64,000 nucleotides of DNA from Latrodectus hesperus (GCA_037975125.1 CM075855.1:108642118-108706117), one strand, 5' to 3'; positions 25,105 through 38,325 are shown, numbered from the stretch's first letter. The notes: a model not told the origin generated them from the sequence alone. Numbers and translations are program-made.

Positions 25105-25360
25105 TACTCTACCATCACCAAGTGCTTTCGTCATTTTGAACCACGGTCAGGTGACGAGGTCACACCTGAGCCTCTCCACATCCACGCCACATCAGCGGAA
25201 GGACGTTGGACATCACGTATTAACGTGGACACGTCCCAAACCGACGGAGCTCCAGCAACCCAGTGAGGGATAATGTGGTAACCCTCCCAACTATTGCCCT
25301 CGGCAAATGGTGTTTCACTTTGCTGATCTTAAAGGGAAGCTACTGAGCCACTGGAGCTCA
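25105..25360 (-). mobile_element. SINE-E copy with a different 3' end
   Basis: Minus-strand copy with the SINE-E head (TGAGCTCCAGTGGCTCAGTA) and middle (TGACCGTGGTTCAAAATGAC). After that point it reads ACGAAAGCACTTGGTGATGG instead of the common 3' module seen at 27162 and 49014. The (AT)n tract at 24960-25021 follows within 90 bases. Confidence 0.75.
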
Positions 25361-25775
25361 TTGACTCCTCATTGTGTACTGCCTAAAACCAGACATTTCT
25401 TTGAATACAGTTATATAACTTTCATTTGGTTTTTAAATTATAGTTGGCCGACTATTCGCGTATTGAAGAGAATAAAAACTCTTAAGAACTCATTTTAATA
25501 GATGTAGTTGAAAAAAGTAGCAAGACAACATTCAAAGCAGAAAACCAACAAAGTGGTTGTTCAACAGTGGCTGGAATCGCACCCGGTATCTTCTGCTTTA
25601 AATAGCGTGATTCGGTTACTAGGTCACGGAGAGAATTTTTGTGGCGTTTTAACGCTATGGAGCAGATAGCTGAACAGACGAAAATCGTTGTGAATAGTTT
25701 TGATATCCACAACAGGTTCCTTTTGAAGAGGGCTTTATCTAGACAGTGGATCATATTCATGGGTAACAAGTAATT

Positions 25776-26151
25776 CTTCTTCTTCTTCTTCATTGGCCTG
25801 ACAGCGCAGGGTGGGCCTTTGCCTTCCTCAGAAATGCATACCAGGACCCCCTATTTTTGGACAAGGTCATCCAGTTGGTCACTTTTAGTGCTTTTAAGTA
25901 GTTTTCAAGGCAGTCACGCCATCGGAGTTTCGGTTGTCCTCTTCTTCTGGTGCTAATGGGTCGTGCCTAGAAAATTTTTTCATCACCCGATTGTCGTTTA
26001 TCAGGCTCAAATGTCCTGCCCATTTTAATCTCTGTATTGAGATAAATTTAACAATATCTGGTTCTTTATATAATTTATAGAGCTCAAAATTAGTTCTTCT
26101 TCGCCATGTATTCTCACATTTTATTCTAACAAATATGCTTCTTAAAGTTTT
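25776..26151 (-). mobile_element. 5'-truncated LINE with perfect 12-bp target duplication
   Basis: The minus strand encodes the C-terminal tail of a LINE reverse-transcriptase protein: WRRRTNFELYKLYKEPDIV, QRLKWAGHL, a frameshift near 25950, then RRRGQPKLRWRDCLENYLKA and AKAHPALSGQ to a stop at about 25792. A (GAA)n tail follows. Direct repeats TAACAAGTAATT at 25764-25775 and 26152-26163 flank it exactly, so the insertion is 376 bp and was truncated at birth. The tail motif is common in arthropod non-LTR elements; the clade is not assigned. Confidence 0.9.
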
Positions 26152-26554
26152 TAACAAGTAATTAGGTATGGAAAAATGCCAAGCCTCTATCTTGATAGAA
26201 ATATGTTTAAAAGCAACATGCATCTTTCATTCTTCAACAATGACCGAAATCAAATATAAAACAATAATTTCAGAACTTTCATATTCATCATCACAATATT
26301 ACAGTTTATATTAGATGTAATTGGAATGAGATTTTAATAATGTTTTTTATCTGTATTATCCTCAAGTTTGCTAACTATTTTCTTTACTATTAAGTTGCAT
26401 GTTCTTTTTCCCAATTACTACATTTTAGAAAAGCATTTTCTGCCAGCTTGGAATAATAACAGTTTAGTCTAAAAAATGCAGATAATTCAACATGAAGTTG
26501 ACCAAGAAATCATATAGGAATTTTATCGAGCTATGCAACAATTGTTGACAATTT

Positions 26555-26801
26555 GACACAGATGCCGTATAATGCAGGATACCAAATTCTGAATTTGATG
26601 ATTTCTTTTGGCGGATTTTCTTATGTATGTGGCAACCTGGTTTTTTATTACGTCATAGATATGGAAACCTATGAGAATTATGCTAAAAATTCTATTTTGG
26701 CGTCCCTAAAATTTAGATCATCACGTACGCCATAATACATCGTCTTGCAATATTTCTTCACTCATAATATAGCATCCTGGATTATACAGCATTTGTGCTG
26801 C
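26555..26801 (+). mobile_element. MITE-1 copy 3
   Basis: The left end is GACACAGATGCCGTATAATG, and the right end in reverse is GCAGCACAAATGCTGTATAATC (20 of these compared). Inner TTTATTACGTCATAGATATGG is shared with copy 1. CAATTT flanks both sides (26549-26554, 26802-26807), a possible but unproven target duplication. Confidence 0.8.
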
Positions 26802-27161
26802 CAATTTTCATAATAACATACAATATACAACAATTTGTAAAAGTCATCTATTGTTTAGAAATAAAATATTTTAAATAATTATTAAGTTGTTTCAAAATTT
26901 TTTAAGAATTAATTTTTATCACAATTGAGCTACTCTTCTATGATATTAAACAATATGTTTTGTAAAATATATAATGTATTTTTGTGAGTTTGACAAATCA
27001 TATTTTCACCAAGTTTCGAAAAGTGAAACCTAAAAAAATTTATTAGTCAAAATGCTTTTCCAATATCATGCTTACATATAAATTAATATATTTAGTCCCT
27101 CTACTCTTAAGATATGCATTAGCTGAAAGATGTCAATATAATGTGTTTTTCTTTTAACTGT

Positions 27162-27555
27162 GAGCTCCATTGGCTCAGTAGCTTCACGCCGCTTCCCGTA
27201 AGCTCAGCAAATTGAAGCATCATTTGCCGCGGGCAGTGGTTGGGAGGGTGACCACGGTGTACTCTCCTTCACTGGGCTGCTGAAACTCCGTGGCTTGGGG
27301 ACGTGTCCACGTTAATATGTGACGTCCAAAGTCCTTTCGCTGGTGTGGCGTGGATGTGGAGAGGAGGGTGCCAGCTCAGGTGTGGCCTCGTCACCTGACC
27401 GTGGTTCAAAATGACGAGGCACCTTAAAAAGAGCAAAGTCGTACTTTCACCTTCGTGGTGCTCTGATCCAAACGAAAGACGCTCTCTATTGACTTAATTC
27501 GCACTGCCAAAGGCATAGCGAGCTTGGGTTGTCCAAGTGTCATAAGCAACAACAA
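27162..27555 (+). mobile_element. SINE-E, full copy with shared 3' module
   Basis: Plus-strand SINE with head GAGCTCCATTGGCTCAGTAG, middle GGTGTGGCGTGGATGTGGAG, and the 3' module from GTCGTACTTTCACCTTCG to GTCCAAGTGTCAT, ending in an (AAC)n tail. It is almost identical to the reverse copy at 49014-49412. Partly matching flanks TCTTTTAACTGT and TCTTTTATTTGT may be a target duplication. Confidence 0.85.
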
Positions 27556-27696
27556 TCTTTTATTTGTAATCATAAAGCAAGACCACCTACTGTTCTTGCC
27601 CTTCAATTTTCCTTGTTGTAAATGCAAGTAGATGAATTGGTGTAAATAAATTTTTTAATAACTGTGCTAAGTACTTTATGGTTTTTCAACAAACCA

Positions 27697-27950
27697 CAGG
27701 GCCACTGTGGCCTGATTTATTAGGGCGTCGTTCTCATTGGAAGGTAGTGAGTTCGAATCCCGGCTTAACCGAAGATCCGTCGTGTTCACTAAAAGTGTCT
27801 GGGGCACGCTAAAACTAGGCGTGATCGCAATGTCTTCCTAGTGAAATGATAACGATGAATTTGGCAAGCCAAGTATTGGGGCTCTTCTGCCTGATCGCTG
27901 TTTTAAAATCACGAAGAATTCACGTGGATACTCTATATAACTGGTAGAGA
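27697..27950 (+). mobile_element. SINE-G with perfect 10-bp target duplication
   Basis: Plus-strand tRNA-derived SINE: GGGCCACTGTGGCCTGATTT in the A-box region, then GTGAGTTCGAATCCCGGC (B box). The body includes AAAGTGTCTGGGGCACGC. Flanking repeats CAACAAACCA at 27687-27696 and 27951-27960 are exact. This is the only copy of the family in the window. Confidence 0.88.
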
Positions 27951-28239
27951 CAACAAACCATGCAATATTACATGCTTAAGAAATTTCGATACTTAGGGCT
28001 GATTTTATTTAAATAACACAATTCACACATTTTCTTAATACTTTTTCATACATATTAAAAATGGATTTTTAAACACAAATCCAAATATTTGTAAAGGGTT
28101 CATCATGGAATAATTTTTGGTGTAGATGCTTCGAGGTTCAATCGCAATCAATTTTGAGTTGCGTAAAATTGATGCTGCTTTGTTTTTTTCTGCTTGCATG
28201 CTTGCTGTAGTAAATCCTTTGGAATTTTCTGGAAGTTCT

Positions 28240-28601
28240 AATGGTCTAAAATCTATTTATATAAATATGGTCTAAAACCATGTATCTAAATATGGTCTAA
28301 AATCTATATATCTGAATATGGTCTAAATCTATATATCTCAATATGAGCTAAAATCTATATACATAAATATGGTCTAAAATCTATGTATATAAATACAGTC
28401 AAAAATCTATATATATAAATATGGTCTAAATCTATATATCTGAATATGGTCTAAAATCTATATACCTCAATATGGCTAAAATCTATGTATCTCAATGTGA
28501 TCTAAAATCTATGTATATAAATATGGTCTAAAATCTATGCATATAAATACGAACCAAAATCTATATATATAAATACGATCTAAAATCTATGAATCTATGA
28601 A
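28240..28601. repeat. 26-bp minisatellite, about 14 units
   Basis: Repeating GGTCTAAAATCTATATAT followed by ATAAATAT, with unit variants (CTCAATAT, CTGAATAT, ATAAATAC). Neighbouring units differ, so the array is not freshly expanded. It is non-coding. Confidence 0.92.
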
Positions 28602-30298
28602 TGTTTAAGAAATGTTTTGCACCATCTTTTACAGTTGTTGGACCATCCACTAAATGATTGAAGAAATTTATAATATATTTTTATACAATCATATCTCGAA
28701 ATATATTCATTGATAAATATAAAATTAGAGCTTCCAAACAAGCTTTAAACAATAATAATTTATTAATTGTAAATAATGAATGACTTATTAATAAGATATC
28801 CTTTTTTTATTTACATATTTTTTAACTTGAGGAAAACTTTTTTGTTTATTGTAATTAACAAAAATCTAATTATTATTATATGAAATTTGTTTTCTATGTA
28901 GAAATAAATTTCAGCAATTCTTTTAAACTCTATTGATATTTTTTATGTATTTTAATTAACATAGCTTTCATTCATTTTATTTGAATATGTGATCGGAACT
29001 AAGCTAAAAGAAAATTTATCAACGATAAAAATGATTTTCTTTTAAGAATGTATTAGAATGTTTTAATTATTTTGCATTTAATACATTCAAAGAAATATTA
29101 TATTGTATTAGTTATAAAAACAACTTAAGAACTTCTTTTGACTTTTTTTTCCAAAGATAGCAGAATATTTTTATGGAAAACGAATTATTCTTTAATTAAA
29201 AAACAAAATGGGTTTTTAAGCCTATCAGTGAATGAATTGAAATACGCTTTTTTTCTCGTCATTTTCTTCTTATTTAAAAGTACTTATAATTATTTTTTTC
29301 AAAAGAATATTTAAAGCTTAAGAATTTTATTAAGGTTCATTGATGAAAAGTAGTAAAGTAATTTAAAACGAGTATTATTAAAACAGAATTTTTCATTATT
29401 ATATTTAGAATTTACATTAATTTTATGATTCCTTATTTTCATATTTTTAAGAAAATATTTTACATTCGAAATTTACAAATTAGAAAATAATATGTAGGCA
29501 GAGCATTCCAGAACTGGGGATTTTTTATTTGAAAGATGTAAATTTAAAATTAAAATAGAGTTTCAAATTAAATTTTGAGTTCCATATTGCGTAACATTTA
29601 TTGTCAAAAAAAATTACATTCATTTTGCTAAAAAGTATTGAAATATTTAAATTTATTTCAAATTAATTTTATTTTTTATATAAATTACTGAAGTGTTGCA
29701 CTTAGATCTTTTAGTGATATTTCCTCACTATAAAATATTCTTTATTATGAAAATTTATCATCTCAACTAAGTTGTTTATTATGAAAACACACAATTATGT
29801 TTAAAATTTTTTAACAAAATTGTTAAAAGAATCGCATCAGAACAACGATTTTATATGGTTCGAAGAAAAATTACTACATGATGCACGTATTTTTTACATT
29901 CTATTTTAAAATACTTAGTTTTATATTTTTTCATAACGTGTTGTTCAAAGGTCATTGTTCCTAAATACTTAAACTTCCATTAGATTTTAATCTTACACCT
30001 TGTTTATCAAAAAATATATAATTAGCATAAAATTTAAAAAAAAAACATTTATCTTCTCTTACCAGTAGCTGAATATGAGTAGAGTTAAACACATATTTCT
30101 TTCATTTTTTAATAATGAAATAGTGATATATTTTTAAATAATTACAAGAAAATGAAATATGAAAATAAAGATATTGACAAATGTATTAAATTGAAATCTA
30201 ATATTTAAGTTAGGTCTAAAATACTAGAACATTTCGAAGTCAATTTTTGTTGTGTAATCCGCATTTAATTAACTTAAAATTAAGGAAATAATCTTGAA

Positions 30299-30612
30299 CT
30301 ATAAACTTGCATATTTAAAGACCGTGCAGCGCGCGAGCATTAATTTTCTATTTCTCTTACAAACTGACTTACCCCGGCAAACAAATTTCTGACATTTTAT
30401 GGCCCAATAACCACAGAAACGCTTTGCATTATTACAGAAATAAACCGTCTCGGTACACTTTGAAGTACCGGCGCTGCGGTCGCTTTTACGTCCGCCCACC
30501 TTCAAATTGTGCGCCGATTTTAATAGCGCATAACATATGTTCCCCAGAATAGGGTCTCGCGATGCCAGTCTCGGGGAATTAAACTCGACATTTGTGACCT
30601 TTAATATGTACA
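30299..30612. other. GC-richer unique segment in the giant intron
   Basis: About 310 bases with clearly more C and G and several CpG sites (CAGCGCGCGAGC, CCGGCGCTGCGGTCGC, TCTCGCGATGCC), lying in very AT-rich, repeat-laden sequence. No repeat partner is seen in the window and no splice-bounded exon of GARNL3 fits. A short reverse-strand frame with seven cysteines exists but has no supporting signals. It could be a regulatory element or an unrecognised old insertion. Confidence 0.4.
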
Positions 30613-30734
30613 GTGAGAAAAAGAAGTGTCAATAAAAGAGAATCAGGTAAGATTCACTGGTGGTACAATGGTACAGAATGACATGACGCACCACGAAATA
30701 AAGTTTGCGTTCTGAAAAAAGTATTTGATATATA

Positions 30735-31041
<307 letters not shown>

Positions 31042-32320
31042 ACTAAGTAATTGCGGATTTTCTTTAGAAAATCAAAGACAATTTTTTCATGGAACTAAAT
31101 AACTTTATTCTGTAATGTATTGCCCATTTTAACCAATAACCTTTTTCCATCTTTCAGGCAGCATCATAATCCCACGTTCATAAAACTTCCGGTTTTTATT
31201 GGCAAAAAAAACTGAATCAGGTACGATTTGAAATCATCATCATTATTGAAATTTTTACTATTCAAGGAGTTTTGTAACTATCGAAAAAAAAGTAATCAGA
31301 TGGTGAAAGGTCAGGCCTATATAGTGGATGTTGAAAAACTTCCCAACCAAGCTCCAATAATTTTTGCCGAGTGTCCAAAGATGTGTGTGGCCTTACATTG
31401 TCATGATGGGATACAAAACCTTTTCTATTTTTCGATTCGGGCCGTTTTTCTTCAACTGCATTGTTTAATTTCGTTAGTTGTTCAATGTAGACATCAGAAT
31501 TGATCGTTCGATTGGATGGTAAGAGTTCAAAGTAGACAATTCCTTTACAATCCCACCAAACTGATAACAAAACCTTCTTTTGATGAGTATCAGCTTTTGA
31601 TGTTGTTTGAGTTGGTTCACCTGGCCTGCTCCACGATCTTTTCCGCTTGATATTGTGGTCAACAACCCATTTGTCATCGCCAGTTATCAGTCGTTTTAGA
31701 AATGGATCATTTTCATTACGTTTCTTTAGCAAATCGCAGATGTTAATGCGTTTCGTTAAATGCTTTTCTTTCAGTTCGTGAGGAACCCATGTATCGGGTT
31801 TTTGAACATAGTCAAGTTGTTTTAAGTGATTTTCAATGCATGCATGTGATACATGAAGCTTCTCTGCTATCTCACGTGTTGTACTGTGACGATCCGAATC
31901 GATTATTCCTTTGATTAGGTCGTCATCAACTTCAACTGGACGACCAGAGCGTTTTTCATCTTTGAGTGAAAAATCACCAGAACGAAATTTGGCAAACCAA
32001 TTTTGAAACTGCCGTTCTTTTAGGGCTTTATCCCCATAAACAGCACATAACTTTTTATGAGCTTGCGATACGTTTTTCCCTTTGCGGAAATAAAAAAGCA
32101 AAATATGACGAAAATGTACCTTTCTTATTTTCCATTTTTCAACGAACGCCAAACGAAAACCACGCAACCGATCAAAAAACTTTTTATACTGATTAACAGC
32201 CGAATTGTCAACTATCAAATAACAAAAAGTGTTTTATATTTGCACTACGTCTCTAAACCTAAAAATTCAACTGAAGCCATCTATGAGTAAAATCCGCAAT
32301 TACTTAGTTGCCAATCCAAC

Positions 32321-32324
<4 letters not shown>
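31042..32324 (-). mobile_element. Mariner element inserted in a (TA)n microsatellite
   Basis: The right end in reverse reads TTGGGTTGGATTGGCAACTA then AGTAATTGCGGATTTT. The left end is ACTAAGTAATTGCGGATTTT and has lost its outer 12 or so bases to the AT tract. Both flanks are AT repeats, as expected for a family that targets TA. Length is about 1.28 kb, with a nearly complete transposase on the minus strand. Confidence 0.9.
31129..32218 (-). pseudogene. Mariner transposase, damaged C-terminus
   Basis: The frame opening at 32218 runs 318 codons. The helix-turn-helix region includes ERQFQNWFAKFRSGDFSL and SGRPVEVDDD (about residues 65-100), the linker is WVPHELKEKH, and all three catalytic Asp are present: TGDDKW, HHDNVRPHT and PDLSPSDYFFF, with exactly 34 residues between the second and third (DD34D). 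YSPDL has become YRPDL. After FFF the frame shifts in a T homopolymer near 31285; the other frame then shows a stop, LQNSLNSKNFNNDDDFKSYL, another homopolymer shift near 31210, and FYERGIMMLPERWKKVIG to the stop at 31129. The true start may be some 30 codons inside, at the MEK-like position of relatives. It differs in sequence and ends from the mariner at 9765. Confidence 0.9.

Positions 32325-32396
<72 letters not shown>
32325..32396. repeat. (AT)n microsatellite, right flank of the mariner
   Basis: About 70 bases of AT beginning exactly at the mariner end; probably the same original tract as 30735-31041. Confidence 0.95.
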
Positions 32397-32402
<6 letters not shown>

Positions 32403-32528
32403 GATTAGAAATATCATTAGCATAAATTGAAATAAATATAAGAATGAATGCAAAAATTATAACCCCTAGGCAAAATATTCAACCCGAAAGCAGTTTAAAT
32501 AGAATTAATAAAGTATAATCAATCTTAA

Positions 32529-33115
32529 ATTAATCAAATGCCAAATGAAGAATAATAAAGTAAGAATGCGAAATATAGGTAACAGATGGAACACATATTC
32601 AATAGAGAGTTCAAAATTTAAAAGAAACGAAGAAGCTGGCCATATTGGTAGACCCTGAACTAGCTGGCTATATTTGGACTTCGTTTCATTTCCCTTCTAT
32701 TCAATGTTTCTTTTAAATTTTGAACTATCTGTTGAATACATGTTCCATCTGTTTACTATATTTCGTATTTCCACTTTACTGTTCTTCATGCCTCCCAACT
32801 TGTCTAGTGGTCAGCGTGCCTGACTGCGGATAAGGAGGTTCTGGGTTCGAATCCCGGTTCGGGCATAGATGTAATTTCTCTCTATAGCTGTCCTGTCTTT
32901 GTCCTTTCCTTGTATGAATGAGGTGTGAATGGTTGCCTACCCTATAAACGGGTCCCTATGGCATGTGACGTACTTTCCCCTTCATGGTGCTCTGATTAAA
33001 ACGAAAGCCGCTCCCTATTGACTTAAATTCGCATAGTCAAGGCATAGCGAGCTTGGCTTTTCCAAGGGTCATTAGTAACAACAACAGCTGTTCTTCATTT
33101 GGCATTTACTATTAA
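32529..33115. mobile_element. Foldback element split by a hybrid SINE
   Basis: The left arm 32529-32629 (AAATGCCAAATGAAGAA, GAAATATAGGTAACAGATGG, AGTTCAAAATTTAAAAG) is repeated in reverse at 32704-32789 and, after the SINE, at 33099-33115 (GGCATTT and neighbours). Removing the SINE (32790-33087) and one target copy restores a continuous arm. The spacer is about 75 bp. It has no coding and looks like a MITE-like palindromic element about 275 bp long. Confidence 0.75.
32790..33087 (+). mobile_element. Hybrid SINE: A head joined to the shared 3' module
   Basis: The head and body are SINE-A (TTGTCTAGTGGTCAGCGTG, GGGTTCGAATCCCGG, CCTATAAACGGGTCCC) to about 32967. From there the sequence is the SINE-E/F 3' module (GTACTTTCCCCTTCATGGTG to ATTAGTAAC) with an AAC tail. 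Perfect 11-base repeats CTGTTCTTCAT flank it (32779-32789, 33088-33098), so the hybrid moved as one unit. Confidence 0.9.
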
Positions 33116-33275
33116 TCACAAATAAATATACAAGATGTATGTAAGAAACTAGAAATTATTAGTTAATTAAATATTACAATGTTTCAAAAAGGTTGAACTA
33201 ATAATAAAAATACATATATAATTTAAGATCCTAAAAATAGTTTCAATTTTTATTTTGAAATAAAAAATTATATCG

Positions 33276-33279
<4 letters not shown>

Positions 33280-33371
<92 letters not shown>
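33280..33371. repeat. (AT)n microsatellite
   Basis: About 92 uninterrupted bases of AT. Confidence 0.97.
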
Positions 33372-33374
<3 letters not shown>

Positions 33375-35961
33375 AAATAAAGATAAATATCAATATCGGT
33401 ATCGAAATAATAATCGTCCGTTTTTCCCCCTTTTCAGGAATTATGATTTCGTTTCCAAAATTAAAAGATAAAACTCTTATTAATAGCAAATAATAATTTA
33501 TCTGTTTTTTCTGATGTTTATTCAAAAAAAAACAATCAACAGTCGTAAAAATTTCTTTTTCTTTACTGAAATTGTTGAAAATACTATTAAATTTTTAAAA
33601 TGACTCAACGATTCTCTTAAAATATTTTTGTTAAATACATGCGTTTTATGAGTCGTAATTTCCCAAGTTTCTAAAACTAATTACTAACGTTAGAAGTTGT
33701 TACCATAGAAACTAATTTCTTATTTAGGGTATTGTTGAAAACTCATTTATTTGGAAATGAGAAATTTTCGATAAACCTTCAATGTATTTTAAACCCTTAA
33801 GATTTAGAAACTACATTAAAAATATGTTTTTCAAAACGATAAGAAATAATAAATAAATAAGAGAGGTAATATATTTCTATCAGACGGGGTTATTTTAATA
33901 AGAAATTATTTCTATTATTGAATATATTATGACTTACAAAATAAAAAAGTATACAAACAATGAGTAAAAATATTTTGATTATATTGATATATATTTATAT
34001 ATATTTACTTGTATTTTGCATTTATTTTATAAAGAATACACATATATTTTTATTTATATTACTTTAAATATATATTCATAATAAAAGAAATATAGGAAAT
34101 TAATAAAATCATTGTATTATTTCCGATAAAAATGCAAGACATATTAATCATTCAAATGAATCTATTCATATTACTATTTATTATAATAATAAAATTTAAA
34201 TTAAATATAAAAGTCAAATTTTTGATGTTGGAAAAATTTTCGATGTTGGATGAATGAAATTTTTATTGGCATTAAATTATTACAACTTGATAATTTACAA
34301 CTACATGTACGGATATGCACATTTATTCTTCATTTAAATTAAATATTTTGTAAGCTTTCATTATTGTGCTGCCATTATTGTACACATAATAATTTAAACT
34401 TTTGAAAATGCAATTTAATCACTAAATATAAAATCAATAAAATTCATTGGAATTTTTGAAGAGTTTGAAAAAATTAAAAGAAAGATAATTGTATTTTGTT
34501 AAGCTCATATTTCTTTCTCGGTTTGAACAAAAATAAGATAAAAACTACTACCAAATTAGCTTTAAAATATGATAAACATTGTAAATACTTATGATAAATT
34601 ATGTTATATTTTGACAATTAAAATGAATTTTACGATTAATCATCTTTAATGCATTTATGTCTAACAAGCACTCTACTACATTATTACATATTTCACATCC
34701 TATGTTACATATTTATATTACTACACTATTACATATATAAAAACTCTACTACATTATTACATATTTTGTTTACATTATGTCCTATAGTTTCCGATCGGAA
34801 TTCACGCAATATACAATAGATAAAGCTGTGTACAATGGGTAATCGATTAACGAACATAATCCGTTGCAAGACAACATTTGCTAACCATCCATCGATTTAC
34901 CATACATTTTTTTCGTTCATTCGTTCTGGAGACCCTAAAAATTAAATTTAAAAAAAGGATGTGCAATTTCTTAGTAAGTCTTGCACATTAATCAGTCCTT
35001 TTCATTTTTTTGAGCGTTAAAGAATATGTTACATGTCGATTATTTTTCTCTCTTTTTGGCTTTTTGGTAGTGATTATTAGCATTGCTGTTGTAAAAATCC
35101 CTAATCTGGTTTGGGTGCCATTCTAAGACCATTGCTCTGACATCATCCCACTTCTTTAACGAATGAACGAGAGAGGATTCTCAAAATGAAATCAGTTTGG
35201 TTTTGAATGAAATCAAAACCGAAATTGATGGTCTACTTTTACTGTAAATATACAATTGGAAAAAAAAATTTTTTGCAATATACTACTGGCAAAAATATTT
35301 TGCTAGTATTGAACTTTGTAGTTCAATAGACAAGTAACATAATTCAAGAGAGATGAAAAACGATTTTTGACAACCCTGGACGTCATGTTCAGAGAAATAT
35401 TCGTTAGGATTCCTTTTAGTTCGTTATCCGGATATGTGTTCATATCAATTGTCCAAACAGAAAAATCTTTCGTGAAACTGTTCATTGTCCAATTTGTTCT
35501 TAGTCAAACTGCACATGACTCGGAATTTTAACGAAAATGAATCACAAATTTATACTGCTGCAACGTAAGTGTTCAATAGATCTAATTTTAAGTTATACTT
35601 TTAAGTTTCTAAAACTATGCTAATGCATAATTTTATAAAAATGTAAGTTCTTTTCGGTAATTATCTGTGAAAGGAAAAAGCAAGATTAATCGATTCTAAC
35701 TCTATTTATTAATTAACTACAGCAACAATAATTTTACAATTTTAAGTTTGTAATTTTTGATTTTGAAGGCATCAAATTGATTATATACCAAGAAAATTAT
35801 AGATTTCTGCATACTGTCAAATGGATTATTAATTTTATTTGTTTATATTTATATTACTGAAATTCATCAGTTATATTAATCAGTTGATTGTATCAGCAAA
35901 AAAATGCAAAAAGAATAACACGAAACTGTTTCAGATTTTAATTATATTTTCTTTAAAAGAA

Positions 35962-36140
35962 ACCCGAGCTGGCAGCCGAATGGTTAGCCCTCTGGCCTTC
36001 GATTCAACAGTTCGTGGGTTCGAATCCCACCTAGGGCATGGATGTTTGTAGTGGTTCAAAATCTACTTTAAACCATAGGTCCCGGTCTAATTAGCCCTCG
36101 TGTGCAAAAAATGACCGTTGAGCGACAAACAAATCAAACC
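35962..36140 (+). mobile_element. SINE-H
   Basis: Plus-strand SINE: CTGGCAGCCGAATGGTTAGC, then GTGGGTTCGAATCCCACC (B box), body AGCCCTCGTGTGC, ending GAGCGACAAACAAATC. Flanks TTTAAAAGAAA and TTTAAAAAAAA are a probable target duplication. Older relatives appear in both copies of the segmental duplication (55118 and 60683). Confidence 0.8.
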
Positions 36141-38325
36141 TTTAAAAAAAACATAAATACTAAAGTATGCAAATGATAACTATTTACAACAATTACATTA
36201 GAATAAGGAACACCTTTAATTAAGTACATAGGTAATGAAAATTTTATTAATGTTGTAAATGAGGGATTTATATCAATAAAAAAGAATATTTTAGCATAAC
36301 ATAAATTTAATACAATTTATTCTTTAATAAATAAGTAAACAAATAGGGTAATATGACTTTTTTAAATTATAGATGAAAAAATGGATAGACTATAACGCTT
36401 GAGTTTCTTAAAACATATTAAGGCTCTAAATTTTTAAATACGCTAAAAATAAATGCAAAATAAAATATTGACATTTTTGTTAATGTTTTCTATATATCTC
36501 TTAAAAGTGAACTTAAATTTCTCTTACAAATTTTTTTATTAAACTAATACTGTGTCGTTGATTAATAAACAACAGATAAAATACAACAAAAAACGTAAAG
36601 ATATTTAGCAATGATTATTTCCTTTTGACACAAGAAAAGTAATTTAGTTTCCTATGTCAAAGAAAACACTAAATATTTCACATTGATAATCTAAATGTCT
36701 AAGAAAAGTACAGCGAAAATAAGTCTCATTTTAAGGTTGTAAATGCAAAAAAGGAAATAATACTATCTAGAAAACCATTAATTTAATAAATTTTTTAATA
36801 TATCATTTCATATACTTCTAGAATAGGAAGCAATCAGTGACATCATTTCATAACATTTTGGAATTAAAGAATATTACCCTTTTAACTCTAATTTTTGAAA
36901 TATTATATGATATGATCAAATCTAGTTTTCACACAATTAACTTAACAAAATACATTACAAAATATAATAAAGCAAACCTTTTAAATTTTATGATTTTTAC
37001 TGTACAAAACAGTCAATGTATTTTTTAAATTGATGGAACAACTTACAATAATTTTATTTTCGATATTTGAACTTAGATTTTATTAAACTTTATTTTATTT
37101 AATTATTTGAATATCATATGTAATTCAGATATATATATTAGTCGATTAAATATATTTTAAAAAATACTGATAGTGTGTGAATATTGTCTTTTTTTTCTAC
37201 ATGAATCAACACTTAAAAATTTAACTTAAAGATACCAGAATGTTACTGTACTCGAGATTATGTTCATACACATAATTTATTTTTACTGTATATCAAAGGT
37301 GTTAGTTTTAATTTTTTTATTTATGTTGCATTTATTAATAACACGTTAAATTATTTTCAAAAACTTAAATTAATGAAAAATGTTCTTGAAAAAATGCATC
37401 TAAATGAAAATGAACGTATTCTTTTAATTTAAATATTATATTAATGATATAATGTTTCTTTTTTATATTATAATTATATACTATAATATAAAAAATTATT
37501 ATAATATTATAATTACTTTTTTATATTATTTATCATTCACATGTTAAAAACCAATTTTAATTAAAAAAAAAAATAAGACACAGCCTAAAATAAGACACAC
37601 TAATTAAAAATAAGATTTAAATATATAATTTTATGTTTTTTATTTTTTGAAAAGTATCTAAAAGATTGAAAAAATATTCGAACCAAATTTGAGATGGTTC
37701 CAAAATTTTAATAAAATTATTATTCAAATATGTAAATCCAAGATAAAATAAAACTCCGTACAAAGGGTCAATAGCGCTACTTGGAAATATTTCCTTCTCG
37801 ATTGTTGCCGATACGTGGATGCAATACAAAAAAAGATAAGAAATGCAAAACTCAGAAGGATGTAATTTTATTAGTTGTTGAAGAGCACGGTATTGGATAT
37901 GAATACAAAGTACCATGGCAGCTATGTGCTTTTGAGAAGAAAATACAAGCTGTAAAGAATAGAATAGTATATTTCCTAGAAACCACATCTTCAAAATTCA
38001 AAGGAATCCAAAGAGTAAAAACAATTATCTTTTAAAGCAAAAATGTGCTAATTTTGAAATAAATTTTCATACAGAAATATTTTATACCTAATAATGTAAA
38101 TATTTTAGTAAGATAATTGATTCATAATTATATTCTTTAGTCCATTACACATATATATGCGTGATACATATTTGTGTATAAATATACTACTATATGCAAT
38201 AAATACACTACTAAAAATACAAAAATAAAATGCCAAAAATATGTATATACAGGAAATTTCAGTGATAATCAAATTTTGTCTTAATAACTTTATTGTTTTT
38301 GACGTTGTATATAGATATATAACTA

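Noticed and set aside
30299..30505. Reverse-strand 68-residue frame with seven cysteines, resembling a small secreted peptide
   Set aside because: No signal peptide, no cystine-knot spacing with adjacent cysteines, no splice or transcription evidence. It is probably chance in a GC-richer segment.
37617..37994. 125-residue reverse-strand frame
   Set aside because: AT-rich, dominated by Phe, Ile, Tyr and Leu, no family resemblance, no splice context.
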